From: Allodiplogaster sudhausi
Lineage: Eukaryota; Nematoda; Chromadorea; Rhabditida; Diplogasteridae
Length of the DNA stretch: 64,000 nucleotides
Direction: 5' to 3'
Assembly: GCA_945643635.1 (NCBI GenBank)
Contig: CALZFC010000062.1
Coordinates: forward strand, 1,829,501-1,893,500
How positions within the stretch are numbered: the first letter of the stretch is position 1; each line of letters starts with the position of its first letter. Positions 33,947-44,701 of the stretch are shown in pieces. The notes beneath the pieces were generated by a model. The model saw only the letters and a list, made by a program, of their open reading frames with translations. It was not told the origin of the DNA and did no database searches. The translations under genes and the position numbers were made by a program.

Positions 33947-36900
33947 TCAGGATGACCCTCAACTCTCGTACTTCATGCGTTCAGCAGGCGCAGACCGAGC
34001 AAAAGTGGATGCGGACGCGCCAAGGAAGATCATGGAGTCGCTCAAGTTCATTCGCAATCATCATTTCGAGGTTTTATTTTGAAAACCGAGTGCTCATGTA
34101 CAATGCTGAAATAGGTCTGACCCATGAGAGCGTTGTAGTCCCCCGGGCTGAAGGCCCGGAACAGTTTTTAAAACAGTATTTCACTTTGTAATCCCCCGGA
34201 GTTGGCGGTTTGGCCGTTGGTAACCACCCTGTCCAAGTCCTTAAGCAGACACCATTTCAGTTGTTGAGTGTTCGAAAGAATTATAAGAATAATTATAATT
34301 TAGTTGAATAAACTGCTAGAAGTAAAGAATATTCCTTTTTGAGGTTCCCTTCATCGCTTTCTACCGAAAGGAGCCCCTCGAGGAGATCCTTGATGTCACT
34401 GAGTTGTGGCGAGTCTATCGATGGGACATGAAGTGGTGCCATCTCCAGAGCAGGAAGAGCAAGGTACGGTATAACTACAGTATCCGAGATCAGAAAGGAC
34501 TTAAGATTCTTCTTGACCGCGTGCTACTGTACAGTTCTAAATATTTATCTACTTGATTTGAGCTGCTGGCCCTGATGAAGCGTATGCAGACTTACCAAGT
34601 GGAAGGCGAAGAGGCGACTGCTCTTAGACCCGTTACAGAGAACGATCTCAACGAGTTCGTTATTTTACACTTTTTTAATAGCATAAGCAAATAAATGAAA
34701 AAAAAACTATTTATATGAATTAAAATAATTTTTTAATTAGCCAAGTTTTAGCGTGGAAGGCGTTCAGACGCTGGAGCAATGGACGGACGCGTTTTTCCAG
34801 TTCCAGCTCTTCTACGCTGCGGAGCTGCCCAAGATGGCAGAGTGGGAGGCCATACGGAGGAGGTTAATTAATTAATTAATTATATGTGTGTGTGTGTGTG
34901 TATTAATTTCCTTTCCCGGTAATTTTATTTAATAATTATTCTTAAAAAGAAACATAACTTAAAATTATAATGTTTGATTTTATGTTACCGTTACTTATGG
35001 ATGAAAAGGAAGTAGAATCAAAGGAATTTCTCACACAGAGAGATGGCCGGAGATGGCGAGGAAGGAGAAGAAGGCGCGGCTGCTGCGATGGGCCTGGACA
35101 TCAGCACCAAGTTCAAGCAGTGCACAAGAAAGGACAAGTACCAGGTGAGAGGGGAGGAGATGCATTGAAAGGAAAGCTTCTTTCGTGTATTTGTAGTTGT
35201 GCGTGGAGCACGGCATCGGTGCCATGGCTGCCCGCTTCGGCTTGTCCGCGAGGCAATTTGCGGAGAATCTCGACTGGAAGAGACACGAAGTTGAGCAGGA
35301 TCCGGTACTTTATTCTTATGTTCTATGTATTTGTTGGGTTGCATATTTATTCGCTCGTTTTTATTTATTTTTTATTCATACATTGAAGATGTGACATGGA
35401 ATGGATTCTCGACTTGTGAGACGAAACGGAACTGTAATACTGGAGTGTAAAAATAGTGTGGGTGCAACCGAGAAATGTGACTCCGAGAAAGAAGGAAAAC
35501 AATGCTGGTGAAAAGGGAGAGGGAAGGGGAGCGGCGAGTCAGCTAGACACCGGACTGAGTTTGGCAAGTTCCCAGTGGTGAGGGGGTGGACGAGGCACCC
35601 TGGAGTTGGAAAATCTCCATGTGCGGGAGAGAGCGCACATCTCGGTCAGAGATAACCCGCTGAAATGGGGGTTTTATTTATTGTGTGTGCAAAACTTATT
35701 GCTTTAATATCGGGATCAATTGTTAATAAAATAATATATATTTATGTTGCATGTATTTTAAGAAGGAATACAAAGAATGTAACTTTTCTCTAAGATGAGC
35801 CCCCTGGAAGCAGCGGCCGAATACGTGAGCACGTCCTTCATCTCAGCAGAGGATGTGCTGGGAGGGGCCATCTTCATGCTCGCCAAGGAGATCAGTCGGG
35901 AGCCAATGGTCAGCCATTCATTTCAATCATAGGAACAGAGCGAGCGAGATGATAGAAGAAGTGGCTATCTTCATTATTATGCCACTTTCTAGCGCTTTAT
36001 ATCGACATTCTTGCTGGATTTTATAACATTTCTTGCTTCCGTATATTTGCATCTGCATCAACTCGATGAGATTAAATAATAATCGTACTGAGTTAAATGG
36101 AATGAAACAGAAACAAGTAATCGTAGTAGTTGTGTGAAAGGAACTGCAATGAATATAATTTTGGGTGCGTTCTCGAGTGCGCGACTACTACCACCGACGA
36201 GTGAGTGTCTCTGTACGGCCGACGAAGCAGGGCAGAGAGCAGATGGATGACTCTCATCCCGTCTGGAAGAAGCGGTACATCAAAGAGAAGCCGATCACCG
36301 ACCTCGAAGCCGACGATTTTCTCTATTATCATCTTGTTAGACCGTTTCCACTCCCCCTTTATTAGAAGCCCCATTTTATTTGAACTCCAAATTAGATAGC
36401 CTTACATCAAACTCATTCTGAAGACCCATTCGGGTGCCTTTCATTCTGAGATGGTCCATTTGTGCCATCCCTATTCTGATATCCGGCAGGGCAAGCAAGC
36501 CGGCCTTCTCGAGGTGAAGCTGCTTTGCGATTCGGAGAATGACATCTCGGTCAAGAACACTCTTCTCGACACAATCATCAGCGACCAGCCATTCCATAAA
36601 GTCAGCTCTCTCCCTCTCTCTTTCTCTCTCCTTTCTCTCTCCCTCTCGTCTCTCTACTTTCTCCCTCCCTCTCTCTTTCTCTCTTCCTCTCGTCTCTCTA
36701 CTTTCTCCCTTCCTATTTTTTTTCTCTCTCCTTTCGCACACTCTCTCAGCTTCTCATGCAAAGTGGCGACAAAAATAAATCTATTGAAATAATAAAGCAT
36801 ATATATTAAAAAAATTAACTTTTTAGCCCTTGGAATCCTGATTTTTTTCCATGCGAATTCCATGTTCAAGGTTTATGTAATATAGACATAGCTGAGTGTT

Positions 36901-39328
36901 ACTGTCTTTATCTGAAGTGGATTTGTTTATTGCCTTTTTTCCCCAGGATGAATTTTCGGACATTGCTGAGGAATGGAATCAACTCAGGGACAAAGTCGTC
37001 AGGATGGCAATCATGGTTTGTTGTTATTTTAGAATTATTTTAAAGTAAGTAATTTGTAACTACATTTCCATATTATTTAGATTCGATGTTTTATTTGTTT
37101 TACTTCCAATCTCTTTTAAAGTTTATTGTAAATACATTGTCATTATTCACATTAGCTGATTAAGAAAAGGCAATGTCCATAACACAAAACTGGAAATTCG
37201 CGGAAAAGAGATCCAGTGCTTAACTTGAATGTTTGAATAGGAGATGGTCGTACCGTCGCTCGAGTTGGAGTTGTACTCGCGTCTTCTCGACGAGGCTAAG
37301 GAGTTTGTCATTCGGGTACTATATCCCCCTTTATCTATTTATTTATATTTAGAATAGAATAATTGATTAATTTGAATTTATTTACGAGTATATAAGTAAT
37401 AATAAATATACAGTGATGTACCGCCAAAATGGCCGATTTGGAATGCAGCGCGCGCAATGTTCCAATCAGCGCGCAAGTCATAGCTCGATGACAACGAAAG
37501 GATATGAAAAGATCCTTATATATTTAGAATCGTCTTCTTTTGCCACATCCAGCACACTATAATTGGGGGCACCTTGGGAATGTTTTGAGGGTCAAAATGA
37601 GGCTCAAAGATTAGAGCTCTGCGCCATACAGAAATTTCAAAATCATGTAACTCCTTTCCCACTCGTATTTGGAAGAAGTAATAGTTGTGCTGTATGTGGA
37701 ATGCCATTTACTTTTCAATAAAAAACGAATCAATATGTTCTAAGGTCTCTGTAAAGAGGTATTTAATGCGTGCTGATTGGAACATATCGGCCATTTTGGA
37801 GGAAGATCAATATATATATATGTAAATATATATATATAATTTAATATTTTATTTAGAGGCTTATTTTAAAAAAAAATCCCGGATGCTCGTCTTGTTCAGA
37901 GATGCGCAGGAAGTCTCTACACGAGACTAGAGATGACTGGATTCCGCGCGTCGAGGGATTCGGTTGGCGATGATGAGGAAGACGAGGAAGTCGGCCACGT
38001 TGAGGCAGCTTTTCTTTCTTCTTCTTCAACACTTGCGCACCCGAAAACATTCTTTTTTTGGCCCAACTGCGTTGTTCTTTTAATTTAAATTTATTTTAAA
38101 AACGCATTCTCCGTTTATGGGAAAGATGCATGGAAACTGGCAACTTTTACCACAAATGAATAAAAAATGTGAAGGTTAGTAATAATTTTTAAAACAAATT
38201 TCAGACACGAATCCTGGGGCTTGTCTACGGAATAGAAAGAGATGATGTCAGTTTACACTTTTTTACCTCCCTCCCCGTCTCTCTCTCTCTCAGAGCTGAA
38301 ATAGGTCTGACCCAAGACAGGGTTGTAACCCCCCCGGGTGGTAGGCCAGGAACACTTTGTAACCTCCCGGGATCGCAGTTTTCCACTTTATAAGCCCCCG
38401 AGTTGGCAAGTTTTCTCAATGTAACACCCCGGCACAAATCCAGAGGCAATCACTTTTTCAGCACTGCTCTCTCTCTCTTCCACTCTCTCCTTCTTCTCCT
38501 CTCTTTTTCTCTCCACTCCCGTGATTGAGGTGACATTCGGCTCGCTAGTGAACGAAGACGGAGCAGTGCTCGACCACATCCGACTTCCCTATTTTATGAA
38601 TCGCTCCAAGTTCCCGCACGAGCAGCGGCAGAAGGTTTTTTTGCCTTTTCAAATGTGAAAAAGAAGCTATTACTTTACTGTCTCCCTTCTCTCCTTGAGA
38701 AAGACGACGTAGAGAAGCTCAAAAAATTCCTGATGCGCCACAAGCCTCATATTATCGCGATTGCTGGCGAGAATGTCCAGGCAAAATTTGTCAAGTGAGT
38801 TGTTTTTTGTTTATTTTTCCGCTTATTTTATTTATTAAATACACTTACTGAAATAGCACATTAATATTATTATAATGATTGTACTTTTTTCTCCCTTCGC
38901 CTCTACTTCCTATGTAGAATGGACATCATGGACGTGGTGACATCTCTTCTGGCAAACAGCGAAATTCGCAAGCAACCCACTGTTACCATTCATGACAACG
39001 AAGCAGCCAAAGTGTACATGCACTCCAAGATGTCAGAGGTGGGCGAGGGCACCTTTTGTCTTTTCCAGAAAGAAAACCACCACTTCTCTCTTTCTCTCTC
39101 TCCTCTCTTCTCTTTGTCTCGCTGTTTCTCTCTCTTTCTATTTCTCTCTATCTCTCACTTTCTCCAGGCCGAGCACCCTGACTACCCTCCTAATCTCCGT
39201 CAAGCCCTCTCCCTCGCTCGGATCGTCGCTGACCCCCTCGTGGAGTATGCTCATCTGGCTAATGATGAGGACGATCTCTACTGCCTCCAGCTTCATCCTC
39301 TCCAGAGCGAAGTCAACAAGGTTAGGAG

Positions 39329-39369
<41 letters not shown>

Positions 39370-42300
39370 ATTCTCCCGCTCTTAATCTCACTCACTCTAA
39401 CTCTCTCCAATTTTTATGTCTCGTGTTCTCTTCCTGTCTTACTTACTTCGCAATGTTCTCACTGTCCTCCCCCACAAATTGTAAGATCAATTTATTTCAG
39501 GAAGACCTTCACGAAGCGCTGTCCCTTGAGCTCATCAACCGTGTCAATGAGGTATTTTCTTGTTCACTTTTTTTTATTTTAGCCAGGTCCATCCATTGAA
39601 GGAAAAATAATAAATAAATAAAATAAATTTTTAAGCCGAAATGAAAAAAATTAGTAAAAAAAGGTTGATTTAGGTTGGCGTGGACATCAACAAGTGCGTG
39701 GAGCAAGCTCACCATGCGAACCTTCTTCAATTCGTTTGCGGACTCGGACCGCGAAAGGCAGCCCATCTCATGAAGACTATTCGGTACTCCTATTTTAAAA
39801 ACAAATTGGTGCTTTAAAAGTAATACAAGGTTTTTGATAATTCTTTTATAAACATTATTTTCTATCAAATATATATTTATCGTACAATCCTTTTCTGTCT
39901 CGTGCATTATAAAAAAAAGTAATTTTCAGTTCAGTTTTAATTTTATTTTATTAGACTTCATGATAACATCTTACTTTTAAAAGTGTATGTATTTCAGACA
40001 GAACAACAATCTTCTGGAAAGTCGAACGAGATTGGTGACTCTCTGTAAGATAGGACCGAAGGTTTATTTCTTTTTTCCTATTATTTTGAGTGAGGGGATC
40101 TTTCAGGAAGGGGAAGAGGAAATAATGAAGATGTAAGATTATCTATACCCGATGATTTATGCAAAAAAAATTTTTTTTAGGACATTTGATGAGTTTATCA
40201 AAGCAAAATTGCTCTAATTTCGAGAAAAAATACATCCGCAATCTCTGTGGTAAAGTGGACAATTATGGATCGTAATTCGAAGATGTTTTAAGGTGTTCAT
40301 GAATTGCGCTGGCTTTATCAAAATCGACACTCTTCGCGTGAGCGAGAAAACGGATTCGTACGTCGAGGTTTGCAATTTGTTTTAATATTAAATATTAAAT
40401 CAGTACAGTAATAAATAATAATTTATTTTAAATTGCAAAAGTTACTTCTTTTCTTCTTTTTTGGATTTGTTTTCGGCAAGATTCTTTTGTATAACTTACT
40501 ATTTGTATAGCATTCTAGCGTTCTTATTAAATTTTTTTACGATAAACTTTTTAAAGGTTCTTGATGGCTCTCGCGTCCATCCGGAGACGTACGAATGGGC
40601 ACGCAAGATGGCCGTTGATGCACTCGAGGTTAGAGATTTGCTCTCTCTTTCTATCTCTCTCTTTCTTTCTCTTCCTCTCTTTTCCTCTCTCTCTCTCTCA
40701 ATCTCTCTCCTCCCAGGTGGACGATGGTCATGATCCGACTGCTGCTCTGGAGGAGATTCTTGGCACTCCGGAGAAGCTGCGCGACCTGGACCTGGACGCC
40801 TTTGCGGAGGAACTTCAACGACAGGTATGAGGAATTTTAACTTTTTTTCATTTTATTTAACTAAATATGAATACTTAAAAACATTTTCTCGAGCATTTTT
40901 TCAGTTAACAATATACTTAGTTTGGATGAAACAAGAGCATATGAAAACAATTTCTACAAAAATATCGCTTAAGTTCCCTATTTCTCTCATTTTTTGGTAG
41001 GTGAGCACTAAAAAAAGGAAACTTGGATAATGTTGTTCGATCAAAAAGGTTTATTTTTTTGCTTTTAGTTACAATATTTTCGTTTTCAGGGTTTTGGCAA
41101 CAAGGGCATGACTTTGTATGATATTCGCTCAGAACTGAATGCGCGCTACAAGGACCTTAGAAAGCAGTTCATGTACGATTTTTGTTTCTTCAATGGTTTT
41201 TATTTCCTTTTCTATCTTGAGTGTTTTATTTCAGAGTATATTTAATTATATGATTGCATTATTAAATGTTAATTCAGTCTTTATGAATGCCTTTTTCTTC
41301 GCGTTCTCAGAGAGCCCACAGATAAGGAGCTTTTCTCGATGCTGACCAAGGAGACGGAGCAGAGTCTGTATCCCGGCAAGCTTGTCTACGCCAAGGTTAG
41401 TGGTATTCGTTAAGACGAGGAGCAGAAAAGATCGAGCCTTTTTAAATTCGCGCTCTCTTTCCTGAATAATATGTTTAGTCTTGTGGTGCTGTAATCTTCA
41501 CACTACTTTTTATTTTCTTCTTCTTCCAACTTGGTTTTCTTCGCGATAATAAGCCTTTCTTTTTTATTTTATGTCTTATATTAATTACTACTCGATATGT
41601 GCTGTCGGAGATGAAAGTGAGTAAATAGCGAGAAATGACTTCTCTCATTGTCAACTCTCAAATTCAATCCTCCACCTTGCAGGTCGAGCGAATCGTCTAC
41701 AAGAAGGAGAACATGACTGATAAGCAACCGGTGAGCAGACTTTTTATTATTACTATTATTATTGTTATCGTTATTATTATTATTATTATTATTTGTATTA
41801 TTATTATTCTTATACATTTTTTTATATTCATTAATATGTTCATATTTTTTGTAGTTTTGGCAATATAAAATAATTAATTAATTTATCAAATAATTGCGAA
41901 ATGGTAAATGGAGAGAATATAAAAAAATAGCTTAGTTTTGTTTCTTCTTTCAATCAGCTCGTCAAAGACGCTTCGTCGAATATGTTCACCTGTCCAAATT
42001 GTGACAAGACGATGTTACTGGCTGATCTCTACGAGCATAACAACAGCTCAGATCCAGCCATCGGATGCAGAGGAGTTCCGATTGGGACCAGGGTTAGGAG
42101 GGAGGCGGAGAGAGGGAGAAAGAGAGGGAGAAAGGAGAGAGGGAGAAAGAGAGGGAGGCGGAGAGAGGGAGAAAGGGAGGGAGAAAGGAGAGAAGGGGAA
42201 CGAGAAAACGAAAGAGAGAGATGTCAGCGAGAAAGAGTGAGTGAGGAGGGAGGGGGTGGTGGAGAGAAAAGGTTGGATGCCCAACACGGCGAGTAATCTA

Positions 42301-43414
42301 ACCTGCCACATCCAAGTTGTCATGCTTTTCCAGGTCCGCCTCGACAATGGCATCACTGGTTTTATCAAGAACATGAATCTCTCGGATAATCCGACGTTCC
42401 GAAGCCCCCTTGAGCGGATTCAGGCGAGGAACTATGCTTTTTACTCTGTTACACTCTTTTTGATACCCACTGTTGACCCTTTTTATAAACTCCTATTTTT
42501 ACTTTTGCATCTCTTGTGCAAAATATTCAACTCATTCTCTTTTTGGTTACTGTTGAAATTAGAAAGAGTCAGTATTAGTTTTGACGTTAAAAAGTTATTT
42601 TTTCAAAAGCTATTAACCTTTTTTCAGCTCGGCCAGACCATTACATGTCGGGTGCTGCGAATCGAGCCAGAGAGGCAATCTTGCGAGCTGACCTGTAGAT
42701 CCTCTGATCTCCGCAAGTCAACCAGGGACTTTGGAGATGTTGACAGGTGCGGCTCTTTCATATCAGCACCGTTTGTCTTCATAATGTTTAGAAAGATGTT
42801 AGCTCATCAACCTTAATAATTACATTATGTAATCGTTAATACAATAAAATCTTGTGCTAGTATGAATATCAGCAACTTTACTTATTTAGATTCTGGGATG
42901 CCGAAGCAGAACAAGATGACATCACCAAGGACCAGGAAGCGAGAGAGCGGAGGAAGCAGGTTTGCACGAAAGAAAGATATTTATTGTTTTTTTTTATATT
43001 TAAATATTTATTTCTTTCATTTGTTTTATTCATCCATTTGTTTATCTTTTCCATATATTTATTGATTGAAGGCGAGCTCCTCCAATTTCGTGAAGCGCGT
43101 CATTGCTCATCCTCAGTTCCACAACGTCACGTACAAGGACGCAGAGAGGATGCTCAGCAAGCTAGAACAGGTATTTTTGTCTGTTCATTATTATTTATTT
43201 ATATACTTACATACATTTGTTAATTTTATTTAAATTTTTTTATTTAAAAAGAAATCATGTAAAAATGCGAAGACTTTAGTTATCGACGCTTAGAAACAAA
43301 TATATAAAGAGAATGATAATTTTCCTCAGGGAGATGCAATCATTCGACCGTCGTCAAAGTCGATTAACAACCTCACCGTCACTTGGAAGGTTTCGTTTTC
43401 ATTCTCCTTCTCTG

Positions 43415-43447
<33 letters not shown>

Positions 43448-44701
43448 ATCCTCTCTTTTTATGTCTAATTATTTTACTTTTTCGCTTTCTCTGTTTTCTC
43501 TCTCTCTCTGTCTCTCTCTCTCTCCATCTCTGCTTCTCCCGCTCACATACAGACCATATTGTTCCATTTAAGGTAGCCGACGGCATCTACCACCATATTG
43601 ATATTCAAGAGTTCGAAAAGGAAAAACCATTTACCTTAGGAAGACGACTAATGATCGGGTGTGTTTATAGTATATTTTTTTATTTAATTCGTGAAAGTAA
43701 AGCTATTCGATATTTATTTCTCACTTGCTATTATGAATAGAAGTATTAATCTCTCCTACTTAAGACCGGAAGAGTTTGATGATCTCGAAGAGCTCCTCGC
43801 CCGCTGGATTCAGCCAATGGCCGCTTTTGCAAGAGAGGTTTGAAGGAAATATTATAACATAGTGAATAATAGCAAATATTACTATTATATAACGAATATC
43901 GTATATTAGCATGTAAAGTAATGGAAGACCATAGACTCCCTCCTTTCCTTTCTTCCAGTGCCTCAGCCACAAATACGCCTTTGCCTCAGCCACAAATACG
44001 CCCCCCTTGGTCACTTCTGAGAAAAAGGACGAGATTGAGAATCGACTCATGGACGAGAAGAAGATTGCGCCCGCTAAGATTCCGTGAGATTTTAATTATT
44101 CTCTTGATTAGTTAATTTAGCAAAAGGTGCTTTTATTATTCTCTTTTAAAGCAAAAAAAAATATATATACATTTTTCTCTCAATTCGTCAAAAGGAGTAC
44201 ACACATTTAGGACGTTCTTTGAGCAAAAAAAGGTGTTTTTTTCCTATTAAACTATACCATATTATATTGCTAATAATTATTTTATTTTCATGTCGAATAC
44301 ATATTATTTGAAGCATTTAGAAATTAAAATTCCATTAAACGGTGATATTTTCAGCTACTGTATCACAGCCTCGACCGCGTACCCCGGCAAGTTCAGCATC
44401 AACTACTTGGTCCGCAGCGTGCGTCAAGAGTACATGACTGTGACTCCGACTGGCATTCGGTTCCGCCAGCAAATCTTCTCCTCGCTCGATGAGTGTCTCG
44501 CGTGGTTCAAGGTTGGCGAGGGAGTGAGAGAGCTCATTTACATTTTGTTTATTCTTTGTTATTAGTTATTATTTAACCTGATATTTCAATTTTAAGATGA
44601 AGTATAACTAAAGGCACGAAAATTTTAGACTTGTTAGGTCTTGAATTTTTTCTTTTCAGCTTCACTTCCGAGAGCGTCCCCCGGGAATGTTTGGTCGGTA
44701 A
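29001..44701 (+). CDS. emb-5: Transcription elongation factor / histone chaperone SPT6 (46 exons, 1533 aa)
   Basis: SPT6 travels with RNA polymerase II, reassembles nucleosomes behind it and promotes elongation in the nucleus. Exon ends: 29001-29170, 29509-29584, 29762-29851, 29984-30094, 30579-30651, 31006-31120, 31582-31726, 32226-32350, 32703-32811, 33951-34070, 34344-34463, 34563-34654, 34752-34862, 35039-35144, 35197-35304, 35795-35908, 36165-36335, 36490-36600, 36947-37015, 37241-37315, 37900-37998, 38205-38246, 38530-38634, 38700-38794, 38918-39038, 39168-39320, 39501-39551, 39674-39783, 39998-40061, 40293-40367, 40557-40628, 40717-40824, 41090-41172, 41311-41395, 41683-41730, 41958-42092, 42334-42423, 42628-42746, 42890-42959, 43072-43170, 43330-43389, 43573-43658, 43741-43837, 43959-44083, 44355-44511, 44660-44701. 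Lengths total 4602 nt with consistent phases. Domains in order: acidic N-terminus (residues 1-260), helix-turn-helix core ([15 protein letters not shown]), YqgF-like (about 737-890, RILGLVYG and HIIAIAGEN), HhH ([27 protein letters not shown]), DLD, a CPNC...C zinc-like motif and S1 (1175-1289), then tandem SH2 (1313-1533; GDAIIRPSS). The protein stops 14 codons into the last exon, without the long Ser/Thr/Pro-rich tail of vertebrate SPT6 (1726 aa). Intron 37 has a GC donor (CAG|GCGAGG). Intron 16 ends in TTTTGG instead of AG. Confidence 0.97.
30311..30485. mobile_element. Small inverted-repeat element in SPT6 intron 4
   Basis: CCGGGAACAGTGTTTAAATA (30311-30330) matches in inverted orientation TATTTAAACACTATCCGGG (30467-30485) with a one-base gap and a substitution. 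The 175-bp span has no coding capacity. MITE-like, family unknown. Confidence 0.5.
32365..32560. repeat. CT-rich tandem repeat in SPT6 intron 8 (~38-bp unit, three copies)
   Basis: The unit CTCTTCCTCTTTCTCTATCA-CTCGCCC-TCTTTCTCCCG recurs three times between about 32415 and 32550, followed by CT-rich sequence. It lies near the 5' end of the intron. Confidence 0.75.
32939..33945. repeat. 1-kb CT minisatellite in SPT6 intron 9
   Basis: About fourteen units, each with GTCCTATCCTCTCTCTCTCA followed by CTGTCTTACCCTTTCCTC and a variable (CT)n spacer. Some units carry CTATGTCC instead of CTGTCC and one carries CAGTGTC. The array runs straight into the acceptor GTCTTCAG of exon 10. It creates a 488-codon plus-strand open frame (32725-34191) that is not a protein: only its two ends are real exons. 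Confidence 0.95.
34105..34235. repeat. Dispersed repeat, copy 1 (SPT6 intron 10)
   Basis: GCTGAAATAGGTCTGACCCA, then a GTTGTAGTCCCCCGGG block, GGCCCGGAACA and CACTTTGTAATCCCCCGG. The same ordered blocks occur in intron 22 (38295-38450). No coding capacity. Confidence 0.7.
35560..35680 (+). other. Hairpin-rich segment in SPT6 intron 15
   Basis: ATGTGCG (35619-35625) and CGCACAT (35634-35640) form a perfect 7-bp stem with an 8-base loop. They sit within a GC-richer stretch that stands out in an AT-rich intron. It may be a SINE fragment or a structured RNA; no boxes of a known small RNA class were seen. Confidence 0.3.
37411..37810. mobile_element. Tc1/mariner-like MITE in SPT6 intron 20 (400 bp)
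   Basis: The left end CAGTGATGTACCGCCAAAAT-GGCCGAT and the inverted right end TTGATCTTCCTCCAAAATGG-CCGAT share 21 of 25 bases. A second inner block, ATGTTCCAATCAGC(G/A)CGCA, is also present in inverted order. The element is bounded by TA on both sides (37409-37410 and 37811-37812), the target site of Tc1/mariner elements, though the surroundings are TA-rich. No transposase is encoded. Confidence 0.7.
38295..38450. repeat. Dispersed repeat, copy 2 (SPT6 intron 22)
   Basis: GCTGAAATAGGTCTGACCCA, GTTGTAACCCCCCCGGG, GGCCAGGAACA and CACTTTGTAACCTCCCGGG appear in the same order as in intron 10. They are followed by further GTAA-CCCCCGG-like and CCGAGTTGGCAAGTTTT words. Confidence 0.7.
43960..44002 (+). 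repeat. 23-bp tandem duplication inside SPT6 exon 44
   Basis: GCCTCAGCCACAAATACGCC occurs at 43960 and again at 43983. Because 23 is not a multiple of three, the first copy reads CLSHKYA (matching the family's NHKY) and the second reads ASATNTPP. Both copies are needed to stay in the frame of the rest of the SH2 region. Confidence 0.85.

Noticed and set aside
33368..33955. 195-codon Ser/Leu-rich open frame
   Set aside because: A shadow of the same CT minisatellite; pure repeat translation.
32725..34191. 488-codon plus-strand open frame
   Set aside because: Over 300 codons are encoded by the CT minisatellite of SPT6 intron 9. Only the ends (32725-32811 and 33951-34070, in part in another frame) are SPT6 exons.
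36376..36741. Minus-strand open frame opposite SPT6 exon 18
   Set aside because: It mirrors exon 18 and the CT tract of intron 18; the plus strand carries the conserved SPT6 sequence with correct splice sites.
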